Position numbers and translations under genes: made by a program. A stretch of 64,000 nucleotides of DNA, taken from assembly GCA_963971535.1 (NCBI GenBank), contig OZ020599.1, positions 99,492,213 through 99,556,212 of the forward strand. The letters are read 5' to 3'. The DNA comes from Notolepis coatsorum. Its lineage: Eukaryota > Chordata > Actinopteri > Aulopiformes > Paralepididae. A model generated the notes under the pieces. That model worked only from the letters and a program-made list of their open reading frames with translations, was not told the DNA's origin and did not search any database. Shown here in pieces: positions 1 to 13,484 of this stretch (its first letter is position 1; each line of letters opens with the position of its first letter).

Positions 1-69
1 ATATATAGAGGTGAATACATTAGACATATAACACATTAGATATATAATAGTATAGTAATATAATATATA

Positions 70-73
<4 letters not shown>

Positions 74-107
<34 letters not shown>
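74..107. repeat. (GA)n microsatellite
   Basis: About 17 GA dinucleotides in a row, directly abutting the poly(T) that marks the 3' end of the minus-strand LINE at 108-246. Confidence 0.95.
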
Positions 108-113
<6 letters not shown>

Positions 114-246
114 TTAACTTTATTTACACACTAATACTACAAGAGATGTAACAATACAATCAAATAAATACTTCACATCTCGACAAACTGCAAACTCCAA
201 ACATAACCATGAAACTTAAAAAAAAACCTAGGCACATTCATATGAA
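108..246 (-). mobile_element. 3' end of a Tx1/L1-like LINE, split off by DIRS-A
   Basis: On the minus strand this segment ends in an AATAAA signal followed by a short poly(A) (the poly(T) at 108-116 on the plus strand), as expected for a LINE 3' end. It lies immediately left of DIRS-A. On the other side of DIRS-A, at 6066-6700, is the C-terminal coding part of a Tx1/L1-like LINE in the same orientation, and its reading frame stays open across the inferred rejoined junction. I infer both are one LINE interrupted by DIRS-A. The family call rests on the coding part. Confidence 0.7.
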
Positions 247-290
247 AACGGGGGTTATCTTATAACCCTAGTTATATGAGTAATATCGAG

Positions 291-447
291 CGCTTTGCTC
301 TATTGGAACTGTCCCTTTAATCATATCCTAAATGAAAGCTTTCACCGCGTGTACACCTGCCCATCCGCCTGACCACTCCCACATCCGCTCCTATAAAGCG
401 GGGTCATGGCCATACAACAGCTCCTTCCCCAGTCTTTCACCGCCGAA
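291..447 (-). repeat. DIRS-A left inverted terminal repeat
   Basis: Reads as the reverse complement of 5891-6053 over about 155 bases with few differences. The two arms enclose about 5.4 kb. Confidence 0.9.
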
Positions 448-473
448 ACAGAAGACCGTGGGGTCCTCAGTGA

Positions 474-508
474 GTCAGAGCAAAGCGCTCGCTATTACTC
501 ATATAACC
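474..508 (-). repeat. DIRS-A partial internal complementary region
   Basis: Reverse complement of the left tip at about 268-302, sharing CGCTTTGCTC and TTATATGAGTAAT in inverted order. Only the half complementary to the left tip is seen. The half complementary to the right tip, present in DIRS-B and DIRS-C, is not found here. Confidence 0.7.
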
Positions 509-1029
509 AGGTGAAGGCCCTTCTCCCCTCGGCATGCCGCTCCGAAGCGCTCCCAAGGAGGCTTCCCCAACACAATAATGTGGGGCCAGGCGGCACGCCG
601 GGGAGACAACCCTCCAAGGAGGTTGATCCCTCAATCCAGGCAGACAGGTCCCAAGAGTAGAACTCGACCTGCGCCTGGAGCACTGCGGACTAGACAGGCG
701 CCTAAGGGGCTTACTGTAAGAACAGTATCCCGGCGGAAAGGGTGTTCCGGTATGCTGTGCACCATGTCACAATCTCCACGAACCCTGACCACGCCAATTT
801 ATTAATCCTGCAGGGTCGAGGTTCAGAGAAAGAGTTTGTCACAATTGGCAGACGTCATGAAAGATGCGGGGGCATACTCTCGGGCAGCCGGGGTCAGACG
901 CGGGCTCAACCTGGGAGTCGACTCTGCTACCAACACACCGGGGAGACAACCACCCCCCTATGTTTATTATAACAGGAGGTGGGTGCTGCCTTAACCCACT
1001 AAGAAACCCCAGAAACACAACTGCGTGTA

Positions 1030-1570
1030 CATTTTTACATTTAGTCATTTAGCTGACGCTTTTATCTAAAGCGACTTAAGTTCTGTACGACAAGCCATCA
1101 GGAAGGGCACAACTCTATCAGCTGAGCAACAATGTTCATCAAAGTGTTGAGTGCTACAGTGTAGGTTAGTTTATTAGGACAAGTGCATGACAGTACGGTT
1201 AGTTAGGGTTAGATTTTTTTTTTATTGTTTTGTTTTTTAATTCAGATAATGGTTGAAGAAGTGCGTCTTTAGTCGACGGCGAAAGATTGGACGTGATTCG
1301 GCTGTCCTAACTGGGGTGGGTAGTTCATTCCACCATTGTGGGGCAAGGACTGAGAATAGGCGACTTCTCTTTGATGACCCTCCCGGAGCTTGGATAGGAG
1401 TAGGTCTGAGGCGGCCAGAAGATGCAGAGCGTAGGGGTCTTGAGGGTGTGTAGTTAGAGACCATTGACCGGAGGTAGGCGGGAGCGGTTCCCTTTGCCGC
1501 ACGGTATGCTAGGTTGAGGGCCTTGAAGCGGATTCGTGCAGCAATGGGGATACACAGGCTATACAATGCA
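1030..1570 (-). pseudogene. L2/CR1-group LINE, C-terminal RT remnant and 3' tail
   Basis: The minus-strand reading frame at 1237-1566 resembles the extreme C-terminus of L2/CR1-group LINE polyproteins: a FKALNLAYRAAKGTAPAYL block, a PSRPLRS block and a LAPQWWNELP block, ending RRRLKTHFFNHY. Downstream, at about 1030-1090, is a 3' tail containing CATTTAGCTGACGCTTTTAT, a tail common in teleost LINEs and SINEs. A second copy lies at 50128-50490. The element is 5'-truncated, as usual for LINEs, and sits inside DIRS-A, so it is younger than DIRS-A. The exact clade (L2 versus a relative) is uncertain. Confidence 0.75.
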
Positions 1571-2280
1571 GTTCAAGCGTTTCAGGTTTAAAAGGGTTAA
1601 CCCAGGCGAACAGGTTATTGAGGGCAAGGCCCGACCTGGGCCTGGTGGACCGGGACCTACACAGGGATGCATAGAGGAGTTGACAGAAGCAGCCTCCCCG
1701 ACAGCCTCCTCCCATCCCCGGTTTAACAGGGAGGGAGGGGTGAAACAAATGGAGAAGGACCAACCCCCTAACATCGTGCAAAAAGGTACAACACAGTATG
1801 GACCAATGCATGCCACTGTTAAGGGCAACTCAAGGTGACATGTATATGACACACACATTCATGACATGTCCCTCGGGGAACCAGAACCTGTCTGCACCCC
1901 GGCGGACAACGGGTTAAACTGATCCCGTCCCGTGCCCTAGTCACGCCGCCGCCCCCAGTCCTAAGAGGGGGGTAGGTACGTGTGTCGATCCAAAACATCA
2001 CAGAGGGCGCCACCAAGATGGTCAGTACGCGAAGGCACTGCTCTTGGTGGCCCACCCAAAGTTTCCGTCATCTCCCCCCGTCAAGTCTAACCTAGTGCAC
2101 TGGCGCACGGTAGAGACAAAAAATCTCCTTCCCAGCCGCCCGCATAAAAAAATGCCGTTTTTATGATGTTGGGCAACCAAGGCGCGCCGGACCCACAAAG
2201 CATATTCAATCATTGAAAAAACACCTCTCGTGCAGCAGGGATCCGGTCTACAGAAGACACAGACACGGGTCCTCACATGA

Positions 2281-3060
2281 CGAGCCTGGGAATAACAACC
2301 GCGTCAATTCTACTCCTTATGTAAGAGGGGAAGACAGCGGTTTTCCCAGAGAGACCTCAACGTGAATAAACAATTGAAAAAGGTTCATGTAACACATTGG
2401 ACCGCGACTCTCTGAGGAGGAGGCTCTGAAAACTCTGAGGAGGCTCCCTCACTGAGAGGGAGGTTCTGAAACTCAGAGGAGGCTCTGAAACTCCCTGAGG
2501 AGGAGGCTCTGACCCAATATACACTACTGGTAGGGAGCAGAGTAGAAGACAATTGTCTCTACTACATTGCACCACCTATCCTTTACAATGACAGCGGTCT
2601 GCAGCACAGGCCCTGTAACTCACGGACATGTCTCTTGGCCAATAAGAAAACGCGCTTGTGCTTCAATGGCCTCTCGAGCCTGGGAATAAAAACTGCATCA
2701 ATTCTGCTCTTCATGTAAGAGGAGAAGACAGCGATTCTCCCAGAGAGACCACAACGTGAGTAAAAACAATTGAAAAAGGTTCATGTAACAATTGGACCAA
2801 GACTCTCCGAGGAGGAGACTCTGAAAACTCTGAGGAGGCTCTCACACTGAGAGGGAGGTTCTGAAACTCAGAGGAGGCTCTGAACTCCCTGAGGAGGAGG
2901 CTCTGAAACTCCCTGAGGAGGAGGCTCTGACCCAATATACACTACTGGTAGGGAGCAGAGTAGAAGATAAATTGTCTCTACTGCATTGCATCACCTATCC
3001 TTTACAATGACAGCGGTCTGTTGTACATGCCCTGTAACTCACAGACATGTCTCTTGGCCA
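2281..3060. repeat. ~395-bp tandem duplication inside DIRS-A
   Basis: Two adjacent copies, about 2281-2676 and 2677-3060, each running from GAGCCTGGGAATA through a cluster of GAGGAGGAGGCTCTGA motifs to CACCTATCCTTTACAATGACAG. The short GAGG-rich motifs are themselves repeated inside each copy. The reading frames over them are a by-product of the repeat. Confidence 0.85.
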
Positions 3061-4079
3061 GCAAGAAAAAGCGCCTGTGACATTTTCAAATGGCCGGGGG
3101 AATCCTGTGTCCCACCTATCCTGATTTGGTGTGGGAGACAGGAACCCCCCCCCCCCCTGTGACGAGAGAGAGAGAACGCCCTCGACAGGGAGACTGATAG
3201 GTAGAAAGGCACAACCTCTCAGCCAATCAGTTTCGTAAGGATATAACTATATCCGGGAGGGGAGAGTAAAAGCTTTACATCATGCACGCCAGCCACAGCC
3301 GATAACCTCGTTTGTGTAAAAAACTGGCTTTATCCACAGCTCTGGCTTATGTGTGAAAACTTGCCACCGTTATTTTTATCATTACCCTTAAGCAAAGAAA
3401 AAATATCAAGCTAAAGAGAGGGACTCAAGGCCCTTGGTCAAATGCCACTATGTACAACTCTGTAGACTAACACCCAGCCAGTTGTGGACTCAATGCAAGT
3501 TTCCTAAATGTTACATAAAACACACACACAACTTCTCATCATACAATAAAAAAACCCAGTTCACTTTTACTCACGTAAGAAGAACGCTGTTTTTAAGTAT
3601 AGAGAAGGACACAAGCCTTGGCCAAGTGCTAGAACTTACAAGCCTTACAAAATAGCGACCAACACAATTTTCAAGGAAAACTGCACAACACTCCAAGCAA
3701 GAAAACGCAACCCCAGCATTTGTAGCTGTGAGTTCACATAGCACACGTCGTATCTCCCAAAATGCAGTGAAGTAACACACGTTTTGTTAAACAAAAACAT
3801 CGTTATTAACCAAAAACATTCGGGAGGGGGAGGAAAGAAGAGTGGGGCATAGTGTAATGCCTACCTGACCACCGGACGTAGGATGAAATGGCCGCAACAA
3901 CAGGCTAGTCCACCACGTTGACGAGGCCCCTTGCTGGCGGGGAAAGAAGCGGCGACGGCTGGAGCCTCACTCCGGCGCAACACCCACATCCTGCGGCCAG
4001 TCATGGTCCAGGCCGACGACATCTTCTGCCAGAGATGACGCCGTGGTCAGAGTGCTCAGGGCCCGCTACTTCCTCACGG

Positions 4080-4270
4080 CTAATGCCAACGGTTTTAGGA
4101 CAAGCTAACAGCTAACTCCAGGCTGACGGTTAGCATCAAGCTAACGTTTCTAGCCTTAACGCAGCAGCAAGCTAACGGCTTAGCCTAACAGCTAACTGGC
4201 TAACAGCTAGCTCTTACCGGCTATCGATAGCCACCAGCTAAGGCAGTAGCAAGCTAAATCGGCTACTATT
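4080..4270. repeat. AGCTAAC-rich region of DIRS-A
   Basis: A run of irregularly spaced AGCTAAC and GCTAACAGCTAACTGGC motifs. The same composition occurs at equivalent places in the fragment at 17690-17850 and in DIRS-C at 59530-59970. It is not a tandem repeat and shows no coding pattern. Confidence 0.7.
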
Positions 4271-4941
4271 GAAGCTGTGTAACGTGAGGAATAGCGATAC
4301 AGGCCAAACACTTCAGACAGCCGACTGTCTCTCCTTCTTTTTATCCAAAAGAAAAAAGGGAAGGCAACACACGTCCCTCTCACAGAACGGTGTTACCAGA
4401 TACAGCGGCATCGGCAGCAAGCTCCGTTGTATGCGGGCTGCAGCCGTCTTGAGCTCGGAGATATTCTCATAATGAAACACCAAGCTCGCATCCTCCGTGC
4501 CGGGAGCTTTCGTCTTGAATAGCGGGGCCAGCGCGGTGGCAGAGGGTATCCGTCTTCAGAGACCTGGGAATTGAACCCCAGACTCGGAATCACAGCCCCA
4601 GGAAAACAAAGCTACGACCTCTCTGAGGAGGAGCACTGTTTTATCGTGGGGCATCAAACTAGAACCCCCTCCACACTGCTATGAAGAGGCAACGAAGGGA
4701 TTCTTGCTTGGAGCCGACCTTAGGCAAGCTGCGCAGTTGCCCCCTCACAACTGACACACCTGAGGCTCGCGTCGCAAAACATCACCCGCCCTAGAGAGAC
4801 CGTCACCTCTCCCAGCCGACCGCCTCTTGCAGCATAGTATCCAGCTGCATAGCCAGATCACAACGCCGGCGGGGCCTGCTCAGCGACGCGCGCCCCAATG
4901 GAAGTGCCGGTGGAGGTCAGAATGATCATCATCTTCTAGAC

Positions 4942-5756
4942 CAGACCTGGGCATTTTTTTTTTTTTTTTTTTTTTATGTCAACATTCACACGCACAATAT
5001 ACACTTAGGAGACATGCTCAGAAGATGTTGGTTCTTTTTGGATCCACCTACATATGTGAACAGACATTCTCAGTCATGACGTTTACCAAGTCATGGTACA
5101 GATCCTCTCTCACTGATGAACATCTGGCAGCTGTGCTTCACATCTCCACCTCAGACATGCAACCTGACTTTGATGGACTTGTTAAAGCTCAACAGAGACT
5201 GGATTTCTCACACTGAATGAAAAAAAAGAACTGAAGAACACTAAAATGTGGAAATGGAAATGGAAAGTGAAATGGGACACTTGATATTTTTTTTTCTTTT
5301 TTTTGCACAGTTCTGAAAACATTAAATGTTTAATATAGGCATGTAAAGTAAAAAAGGCTACAAAACTGGGACACTTTTCTTTACACAGTTCAGTGACATG
5401 TCTTGTTTATTTTTTGCTATAAGATGATGTGATGTCTTTAGAAAGCTAAGAAAATCCTTGTTTCAATAGTATATGAAACTCAAAATGCCCTTTGTTATGA
5501 ATGTTTCACATTTTGTTTATCATTTTGGAAATAAATTCTATTTGAATAAATGATATTTTTGAAAGCTAACCTCACCTTTTAATTGCCAAATAATAACATA
5601 CACTCTTACCAGGGGTCAAAACAATGCCATTTACTGCTTTTTATATAGAAATAAAACGTATATTATGCATAATTGAGTTTGGAATTTTGGCCCGGCCCCC
5701 CAACATATTTTCAGTTGCTCATTCGGCCCCCTGGGAAAAATAATTGCCCACCCCTG
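4942..5756 (+). mobile_element. hAT element with 8-bp TSD, inside DIRS-A
   Basis: Starts CAGACCTGGGCA and ends TGCCCACCCCTG, imperfect inverted termini typical of hAT elements. It is flanked by identical 8-bp duplications TTCTAGAC at 4934-4941 and 5757-5764. The 815-bp element keeps only the last part of a transposase gene (5025-5216), so it is an internally deleted copy. Its insertion postdates DIRS-A. Confidence 0.92.
5025..5216 (+). pseudogene. hAT transposase, C-terminal dimerisation-domain remnant
   Basis: This 63-residue open frame matches the end of the hAT C-terminal dimerisation domain: GSTYICEQTFSVM, then RSSLTDEHLAAVLHIST, then QPDFDGLV. These blocks recur in Charlie/ZBED-type hAT transposases. 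The catalytic core and BED zinc finger are missing, and only about 80 bases separate it from the left terminus, so the rest was lost by internal deletion. The frame closes with TGA at 5214-5216. The family call is from remembered motifs. Confidence 0.85.
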
Positions 5757-5890
5757 TTCTAGACTCTCCGGTGGTGACGATATTATCCTTTCTTTCTCCC
5801 GAAAATTCGTGAGAGAGGGAGAAACAAAAGAAAATGCCAACACAGCTCCTATAAGTAAACTAACTACTTTAACACTAAACTTAAGCAGTG

Positions 5891-6053
5891 CTATACACGG
5901 GCTTCGGTGGTGAAAGTAGGGAAGGCGCTGTTGGCCATGACCCCGCTTTATAGGAGTGGATGTGGGAGTGGTCAGGCGGATGGGCAGGTGTACACATGGC
6001 GAAAGCTTTCATTTAGGATATGATTAAAGGGACAGTTCCAATAGAGCAAAGCG
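5891..6053 (-). repeat. DIRS-A right inverted terminal repeat
   Basis: Inverted partner of 291-447. Its outer continuation to 6065 differs from the left tip, as in DIRS elements, whose ITR ends are not identical. Confidence 0.9.
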
Positions 6054-6065
6054 TAAGCTATTAAC

Positions 6066-6700
6066 GAAATATTACATCGCAGAATGTTAACTCCTCATCC
6101 ACCACCGAGCAAATAACCTCCTTGTAACACCACTGTTCCACAAAAGTATCTACATTTTTCATCTCTTTATAGAACCTAAAATCTATCCAGACCCTTGCTC
6201 TTACCATTGCTAAAAACACACAACTCCTGAACCACTTCACTTTTGATTTTGTTTTTCCCTTGTAAGATATATTGCCATTTTTGCTTCACTCAACAGGAAA
6301 TTTAACAGATTCCACTTAAAAGCATCGCTTCTCCTGTAACCAGCTCCAAATATAAAAACAGCCTTGGACCACTCCTCGTTAAGAGACAAAAACAAGATTT
6401 CTAATGTATCAAATAAGACCTCAAGTCTACCACACTCTAAAAAACGATGGAAAACATTTCCCACGCTTCCACAGAAAGGACCTTCATTTGATACATTAGG
6501 ATTTAAATCAGAAATAAAAGCGTTTACAGCAACAGCTCCATGGAGAATCCTCCACTGTAAATCCCCAGTTCTTTTTTTTATGGGAGTTTATACAACGCTC
6601 TCCATCCTGGACTTAAAACACAGTTCACAGCTTGCCCACGTTGAGAGCTTTGACACAACACTTGTAAAAAACGTTGCCACCGACAGTATATAAATCAAGT
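6066..6700 (-). pseudogene. Tx1/L1-like LINE ORF2, C-terminal remnant
   Basis: The minus strand encodes, with small frame breaks, the C-terminal region of a Tx1/L1-like ORF2: a KKRTGDLQWRILHGAVAVNA-like block at about 6530-6590, a CPFC-like knuckle with VFHRFLECGRLEVLF, and the block NFLLSEAKMAIYLTR at about 6255-6300. The longest clean stretch is 6237-6464 (75 aa). The frame runs open to the edge of DIRS-A at 6066, and the missing tail and poly(A) lie at 108-246. The upstream part is lost before the (AG)n tract at 6738. Confidence 0.7.
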
Positions 6701-6734
6701 CCTTTCGAACATGTTTCGTCCAATAGGCGCCCAG

Positions 6735-8110
<1,376 letters not shown>

Positions 8111-8118
8111 ATTTATTT

Positions 8119-8402
8119 TAGGGATGTTTGATATTGGCTTTTACCGATATCCGATATACCGATATTGTCCAACTCTCAATTTCCGATACCGATATCAACC
8201 GATACCGATATATGCTGGGTTTCCCCCCCCAAAAACACAACATTATGCATACTTTTCACAATAAATAAAATAAGAATTAGTTCTTACTTGCTTGCTTGGG
8301 TAAATAAAGGTTAAATAAATGTAAAAAAAATAAAAACAATACAGATAATTTCCGATATTACATTTGAATGCCAATATCGGCCGATAATATCGGACATCCC
8401 TA
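8119..8402. mobile_element. hAT MITE with TSD ATTTATTT
   Basis: A 284-bp non-coding element starting TAGGGATGTTTGATATTGGC and ending GATAATATCGGACATCCCTA, inverted termini, with 8-bp duplications ATTTATTT at 8111-8118 and 8403-8410. The inside is rich in CCGATATCGG-like words. A related copy is at 23392-23743. Confidence 0.93.
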
Positions 8403-8410
8403 ATTTATTT

Positions 8411-8924
8411 AGTTAGTTTGGGGCTCGAAGGGGGAGGGGCCTGTGCTTTGTTTGTCAATGGGATGCGTTTATGAATGAAAATCAGAATGAAAACAATTTA
8501 CTCAGAGATATTATCGCTTGAATGGCTCTCACCAAACAACTAGCTGTTGGAATCTGGAAGAAGAGACCGATTTCACAGAAGGGGCCCTTATTTATACCCA
8601 GGAGAGGGGATGGGGGGGGGGATACAACTGGGGCTTTGGGGAGAGGGAGGAGACGAGACAAGTTGTAGGAGGAGACAAGTCCTGTTATTCCCCCACACTA
8701 GTACTGCCGCTACTTGTAACAGCGCTACCTCCCAACGCTGGATATTGTGTACATGAAAGAAAAAGCTGAGCTAAGTGGTCTTTTATTGATCCTCTCTTTA
8801 TTTCATTGAGGTGGTGGTGGCAAATGCATTGGGATAATGAATGAAAGTTATAGCTGTCTCTTGCATCAATTTATGAATAGGAAGCAAAAGAAGAGATGGT
8901 TAGCTTGTATTCATATTAAATTAG
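8411..8924. other. Unassigned sequence
   Basis: Includes a G-rich stretch at 8600-8660 and two short overlapping frames (83 and 69 aa at 8518-8769) with no recognisable motif. No element termini seen. Confidence 0.4.
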
Positions 8925-10560
8925 ATTAGATTAGATGTAAGTGTATTGTCATTATACAGCACAAGTACAGTACAACACAAATATGTTTGGCATCCAACCA
9001 GAGTGCAAATGTAGCATAAAAGTGCAACAGCAATATACAATGTAGGTGATTAAACTAGGTATAAAATATATAAATTAGTACTACTGAGTGTACTGTAGTG
9101 CTAATCAGATGTAAGTACAGAGTTGTAGTATTATAAATAAAGACAGTATGACTACTACTGGCCAGCAGTGTAACTAGTAAGAGTAGGTAGGATATGTACA
9201 GATATTAGGGGTGTAACGGTACGCGGATACGTACTGTACCGCCTCAATGTGGTCCTCCGGTACAGTACGGGCTGTGCACCGAGCGATTGCAACGGTATGG
9301 AACCTTTTTTTTTAGTGTAGGCTAGCTATTTTTAGACCCAAGTAGTTACTCGCTACTGCCCGGAGAAACTGGACTGCTAAATAAAGATTAAAGATCTAGC
9401 GTCATTGATGCTATTCAATATTAGCTAAATAGCTAACAAACGAAATACAATGTATAGCATAGCTGCCTACAACACACAATAACGTTAATACAATTACATG
9501 CATCATTGTTTACAATGAACGGGTGGGGCTAGTCAAAGGACTGGACACAGGGACAAGTTAAACATGAATTAATTTATTATAACAGGTAGTTTCGAGTCGT
9601 GCCTAAGTACGCACACAGGGCTATTCTATACGGCTTTGACGCTTCCTCCTCATCGTTGATTGCCTGTAGTAGCTGCATCTAACGTTAGTAGCTAACGTTA
9701 AAACTAACCTAAAGTTAGTTGTTCACCAACAATCAACATTTGTTTTATCATTAGCTCAAAAACACAGAACCGGACGAGACAAGTTGTCGGCTCAATACGT
9801 TCTGCTAGGCAGCTAGGATAATAACAACAATACTTCCGCTCCGGTCGGTGGGCTTCAAAATAAAAGTCTAAAACACCGGAAAAGCTCCGGTAGGTGGGCT
9901 TCAAAATAAAAGTCTAAAACACCGGAAAAGACGTTTATTTTGTACAGCGTTTTCCTCCACGAGCACTCGAGTACATCATGTGATCAATCAATCTGGATTA
10001 TTTTTGCCCATCCCTAGTTTATCCTGTGCTGAAGTCTCCATTCCAATAGAGATAGTATATATTTTGGTGTTTATTTGGAACACTGCCTTTTTATTTATTA
10101 CGTTTCCACAGTTTTTTCCTCATACTAACATTTTGTACATGGTACCGCAAGCTAAATTAATAATACATGTACATGTTAAAAGGATGACACAAAAAGCCAG
10201 ACAGAGGGCTTGTTTCCAGTTTCAGTTTGTTTTATAATAAACAATCAAACTGAGCATTTTTTTATTTAGGATATTTAAAATGTCTTCCAATGTTAAATAA
10301 AGGTTTATTGCACTTTGAAACGGTTTCCTTGCATTATTATGCTATTATTATATTAGTAAAAAAAAATAAAAAAAAAGTTAATTGAAAACTTTTGGGAAAT
10401 ACACTGTACCGAAAAAATACCGAACCGTGACTTCAAAACCGAGGTACGTACCGAACCGTGGATTTTGTGTACTGTTACACCCCTAACAGATATAGTAAAG
10501 GACTATTTAGTACAGGCAGGTGAGGAAAGGTACAGTATATGCGCTGAGAATAAATATATA
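8925..10560 (+). repeat. Dispersed repeat 'X', interrupted by a hAT element
   Basis: The parts 8925-9205 and 10494-10560 belong together. They share ATTGTCATT, CAACCAGAGTGCA and AGTAAGAGTAGGTA blocks with 33485-33690 (plus) and with 24440-24590 and 33890-34030 (minus). It resembles a LINE or SINE 3' region, but I cannot name the family. The hAT element 9206-10485 is inserted in it. Confidence 0.6.
9206..10485. mobile_element. hAT-like element with TSD ACAGATAT
   Basis: A 1,280-bp element beginning TAGGGGTGTAACGGTACG and ending GTACTGTTACACCCCTA, inverted termini, flanked by ACAGATAT at 9198-9205 and 10486-10493. No transposase frame was recognised. The interior holds a short tandem duplication near 9842-9930 (GGTGGGCTTCAAAATAAAAG twice). 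Confidence 0.92.
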
Positions 10561-13484
10561 TGGGATATTAATAACTAATAACAAATTTTTTTATTAAGTG
10601 CCTTTCCAACTGAATATAGGCCTAGTTGTTCATGTTCACAAATGGCAATAATAAAAAATAATAGCGTAACTTGCAAATTGTCATTGAAAGCGTGTGTCCA
10701 TTCCCCTGTGAAAACTCTGTGGGAGCTGTACAGTGGGCTGTACAGTGCGAGATATATGTTGCACGTGCTACAGCAACATCGGTATGTACGATGAATGGAT
10801 TTACTTCAGTAGCACTGGTGTGATAGGCATTCGGTTCATATCGATACTCTTATTTTGAAAATCCCGTGGCAGGTCTCATTTCCGCCCAAGCGCAGCTCCA
10901 GCCATAATATATATGGCTCCGGTAGCTAACAACGTTCGGTTCATATCGATACTCTTATTTTGAAAATCCCGTGGAGTCGTATCCGCTCGGCTCAACAGCA
11001 CAAATCAGTGGTGTCTGAAATGCGGACATTGCAACAGAGGCTAGTGTGCCTATTTCGCGACCCAAAACAAATCCCTGCTGTTTTATTCCACAACGGGTCA
11101 AATGCATCTAACATGCTTTGCAATCCTCGGCATTCCTTTATGACCATGTCGTGTTAAAGACCGAAATTAACGTTGCATTAGCGTAAGCTAACAACAAGCT
11201 AACCCTGTTCAGAGCCATAGAGAGAACAGCAGACGGGCAGAGTGAGGACTGGGGGGGGGGGGGGGGGGGCAGGCATTCTCCCTTCTGTGTGTGTGTGCAT
11301 TTGAAAAGAACAGATGAAGTCAGACGAGTATATTATATTGATAGTAAGGGTGGACAGATAATGTTGATATTTTAAACATAAAAAAGACAATACATAATAA
11401 ATGTATTCATGATCATCATGCAACATAAAACAATTGCAGGAACGGTTTGGGAGAGGAAGGGATTTTAGGTTGCGTGTTGTGAGTTCCAAAAAAATTTACT
11501 CTGTAGACCGTTTTCGCCTAAAGGTACATGCCTAAGTAAATGGAAGATTGCTCCACTTCTGCAAGGTCAATTTGCATGTTCTTTGTATCTAGGAACATCT
11601 AGGGACCTGGGGGTATGTATTTCCAGTGTCAGAAATATTGTGTCTGTTACTAGGCTGAGTAAATTGTAATGAATAAATTAATTATGATTGATTTATGATT
11701 TCGATGATGATGATCAAAAATGTATACGGGTAGGATAAAATGCAAGCAAATGAACAGCGGGAAGATGATTAAACAGAAGGATTTGTAGATACAGTAATGA
11801 TAATCGACTTTAATTATAAATTCATATTTGACCTTGAACTTGACCTTCACCTTATTATGGCCAAATCATGCATCTATGGATAGGGAAAATGCTCCTCTTT
11901 CCAATGGCAGTGTTGAATCTGGATTTAGTCATTTCTTGCGGTTTTTACGATAATTAGCATTTTCCGATAAATTAGTATTTCCGATAAAACATATAAAACA
12001 TCGGTAAAAATGAAAATATACACTTTGACTACTGTTTTTGATAGGGTTATGGTCTTTACTCTTGGCTACAATTTTTTTTTTAAAACATTGACCTCTTAAC
12101 ATCCAAGGGCCCACATGTGGACGATTTTTGCCGACCTCTAGTGGCTCGGTGTGCATTTATTTTAATACAATATATAAATAGAATTAAAGCCCTATTTGTT
12201 GCCTGTTGATTGCCCTTTCAGGTGACAAAATCCGTTCAGCGGTTCTCGAGTTACATGCCGATATGTGAGGCGTGCCCCAAAGTATGCAAAAGTATACATT
12301 ACCACCCCGACTCCCGGGGCTCTAGCTCCGTCAATCATTTGGCAATCTCGAAAATCTTTGCACAGGGTTGTAGCCAATGAGTGTGGCTTTCCAATGATAC
12401 CCCATGATATGATAATTGGGGATCTAATATGGTCTCTATTGATCGATTTATGATAAAGAAAAGGGGGACCTTAAGGCTTAACAGGTGGTTAAAGTTTAAA
12501 GCTCAATATATCAAAACATGGTACTTTACAGTGAACAGGAGGTCTATTTAAAAACAATAGATTGTTTTTCCTTTAAAAGTCTGGAAGAGGTCAAAAATAA
12601 AAATGTCAAATGATATTTCCGTTGTCTTTTTTGAGTTGATCTAAATGTTACTGATTGTGTTAAATGGGCTTATGATATCATCTCATATCGATTGCAGGCA
12701 CCTGCATCGTATCGTGGCAGATATTGGCAAATATCATATCGTTGTCTAAATAATCGATATTGTATCGTATCGTGATGAAACTGGTGATTCCCACCCCTAG
12801 TAGAGTCCTTACACCCAACACCAAATCCCATAATTCCTTACACGTAACGTGTCTGGCTGTGTGACGTCAACTTGTCAGCATGAAAATTACAGCCAAACAT
12901 GGCACTGCAACTAAATAACACAAATACAATAAGCACATTTGTGACTGTTACAAATATAACACGTTTTATACTTGTGCTACAAGATTTTGGCCTGTGCTAC
13001 AAAACTATCAACCTCTGTAGCACCAGTGCTATGTGCAAAAAAAGTTAACGTACAGCCCTGTACTGGATCCATTGTCTCGAAAATGGATTTGGTAGTATTT
13101 CTGCACGTCTGTCCCTGACACCAGAGAGGGAAAGTGCTCAGCCCCTCCCCGATGACTCAACTGTAGTTATTTAGACAGCAAGGGAAATTATACAGCCGGA
13201 CAAGTTAACAATAATTAACACATTTACAAGTCGTATTCGATTTTGCAAATAAGGAAACAGATAGAGAACAGTTGAAAGCACTAGAAATTGCGAATATAAA
13301 TTTGTTTGACCTAGTTCTGAATCACGCAACATTTTCGGCATTTATGAAAAATCCTCTCCGCCAAGATGAGGCCGTTTTGACACCTTTTCATCAAAGGTGT
13401 CCTCCCGCTCACGGGAGGTCCGACATCAGAGGGTTAATCTTTTTTTTTTGCATGCTCCCAGATCCCCATAGGGAGGTCAAATTC
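10561..13484. other. Unassigned AT-rich intronic sequence
   Basis: Contains a 38-40 bp duplicated block (10833-10872 and 10936-10973, GTTCATATCGATACTCTTAT), a G19 run at 11251-11269, and a CGATAT-rich segment at about 12670-12799 ending CCCACCCCTA that looks like one end of a hAT MITE whose other end I could not find. No coding evidence. Confidence 0.5.

Larger units (their letters stand above)
247..6065 (-). mobile_element. DIRS-A: DIRS-like retroelement, non-autonomous
   Basis: The boundaries come from inverted terminal repeats (291-447 and 5891-6053), a GGTTAT...ATAACC hairpin at the left tip, and an AAC trinucleotide (GTT on the minus strand) at both ends, 247-249 and 6063-6065. A partial internal complementary region lies at 474-508. 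This is the layout known for DIRS elements: ITRs plus an internal region complementary to the outer tips, and no target-site duplication. Orientation follows DIRS-B, whose genes run on the minus strand. No RT or tyrosine recombinase reading frame is recognisable, so it looks like a deleted, non-autonomous copy. Parts of 820-2100 and 3700-4500 match DIRS-C, and 3700-4500 also matches the fragment at 17150-18085. It carries inserted copies of an L2-like LINE (1030-1570) and a hAT element (4942-5756). Confidence 0.75.

Noticed and set aside
8518..8769. 83-codon plus-strand frame
   Set aside because: No motif, overlaps a second open frame over a G-rich stretch, no splice sites.
12863..12870. CRE-like TGACGTCA
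   Set aside because: An isolated 8-bp word in intronic sequence with no promoter context.
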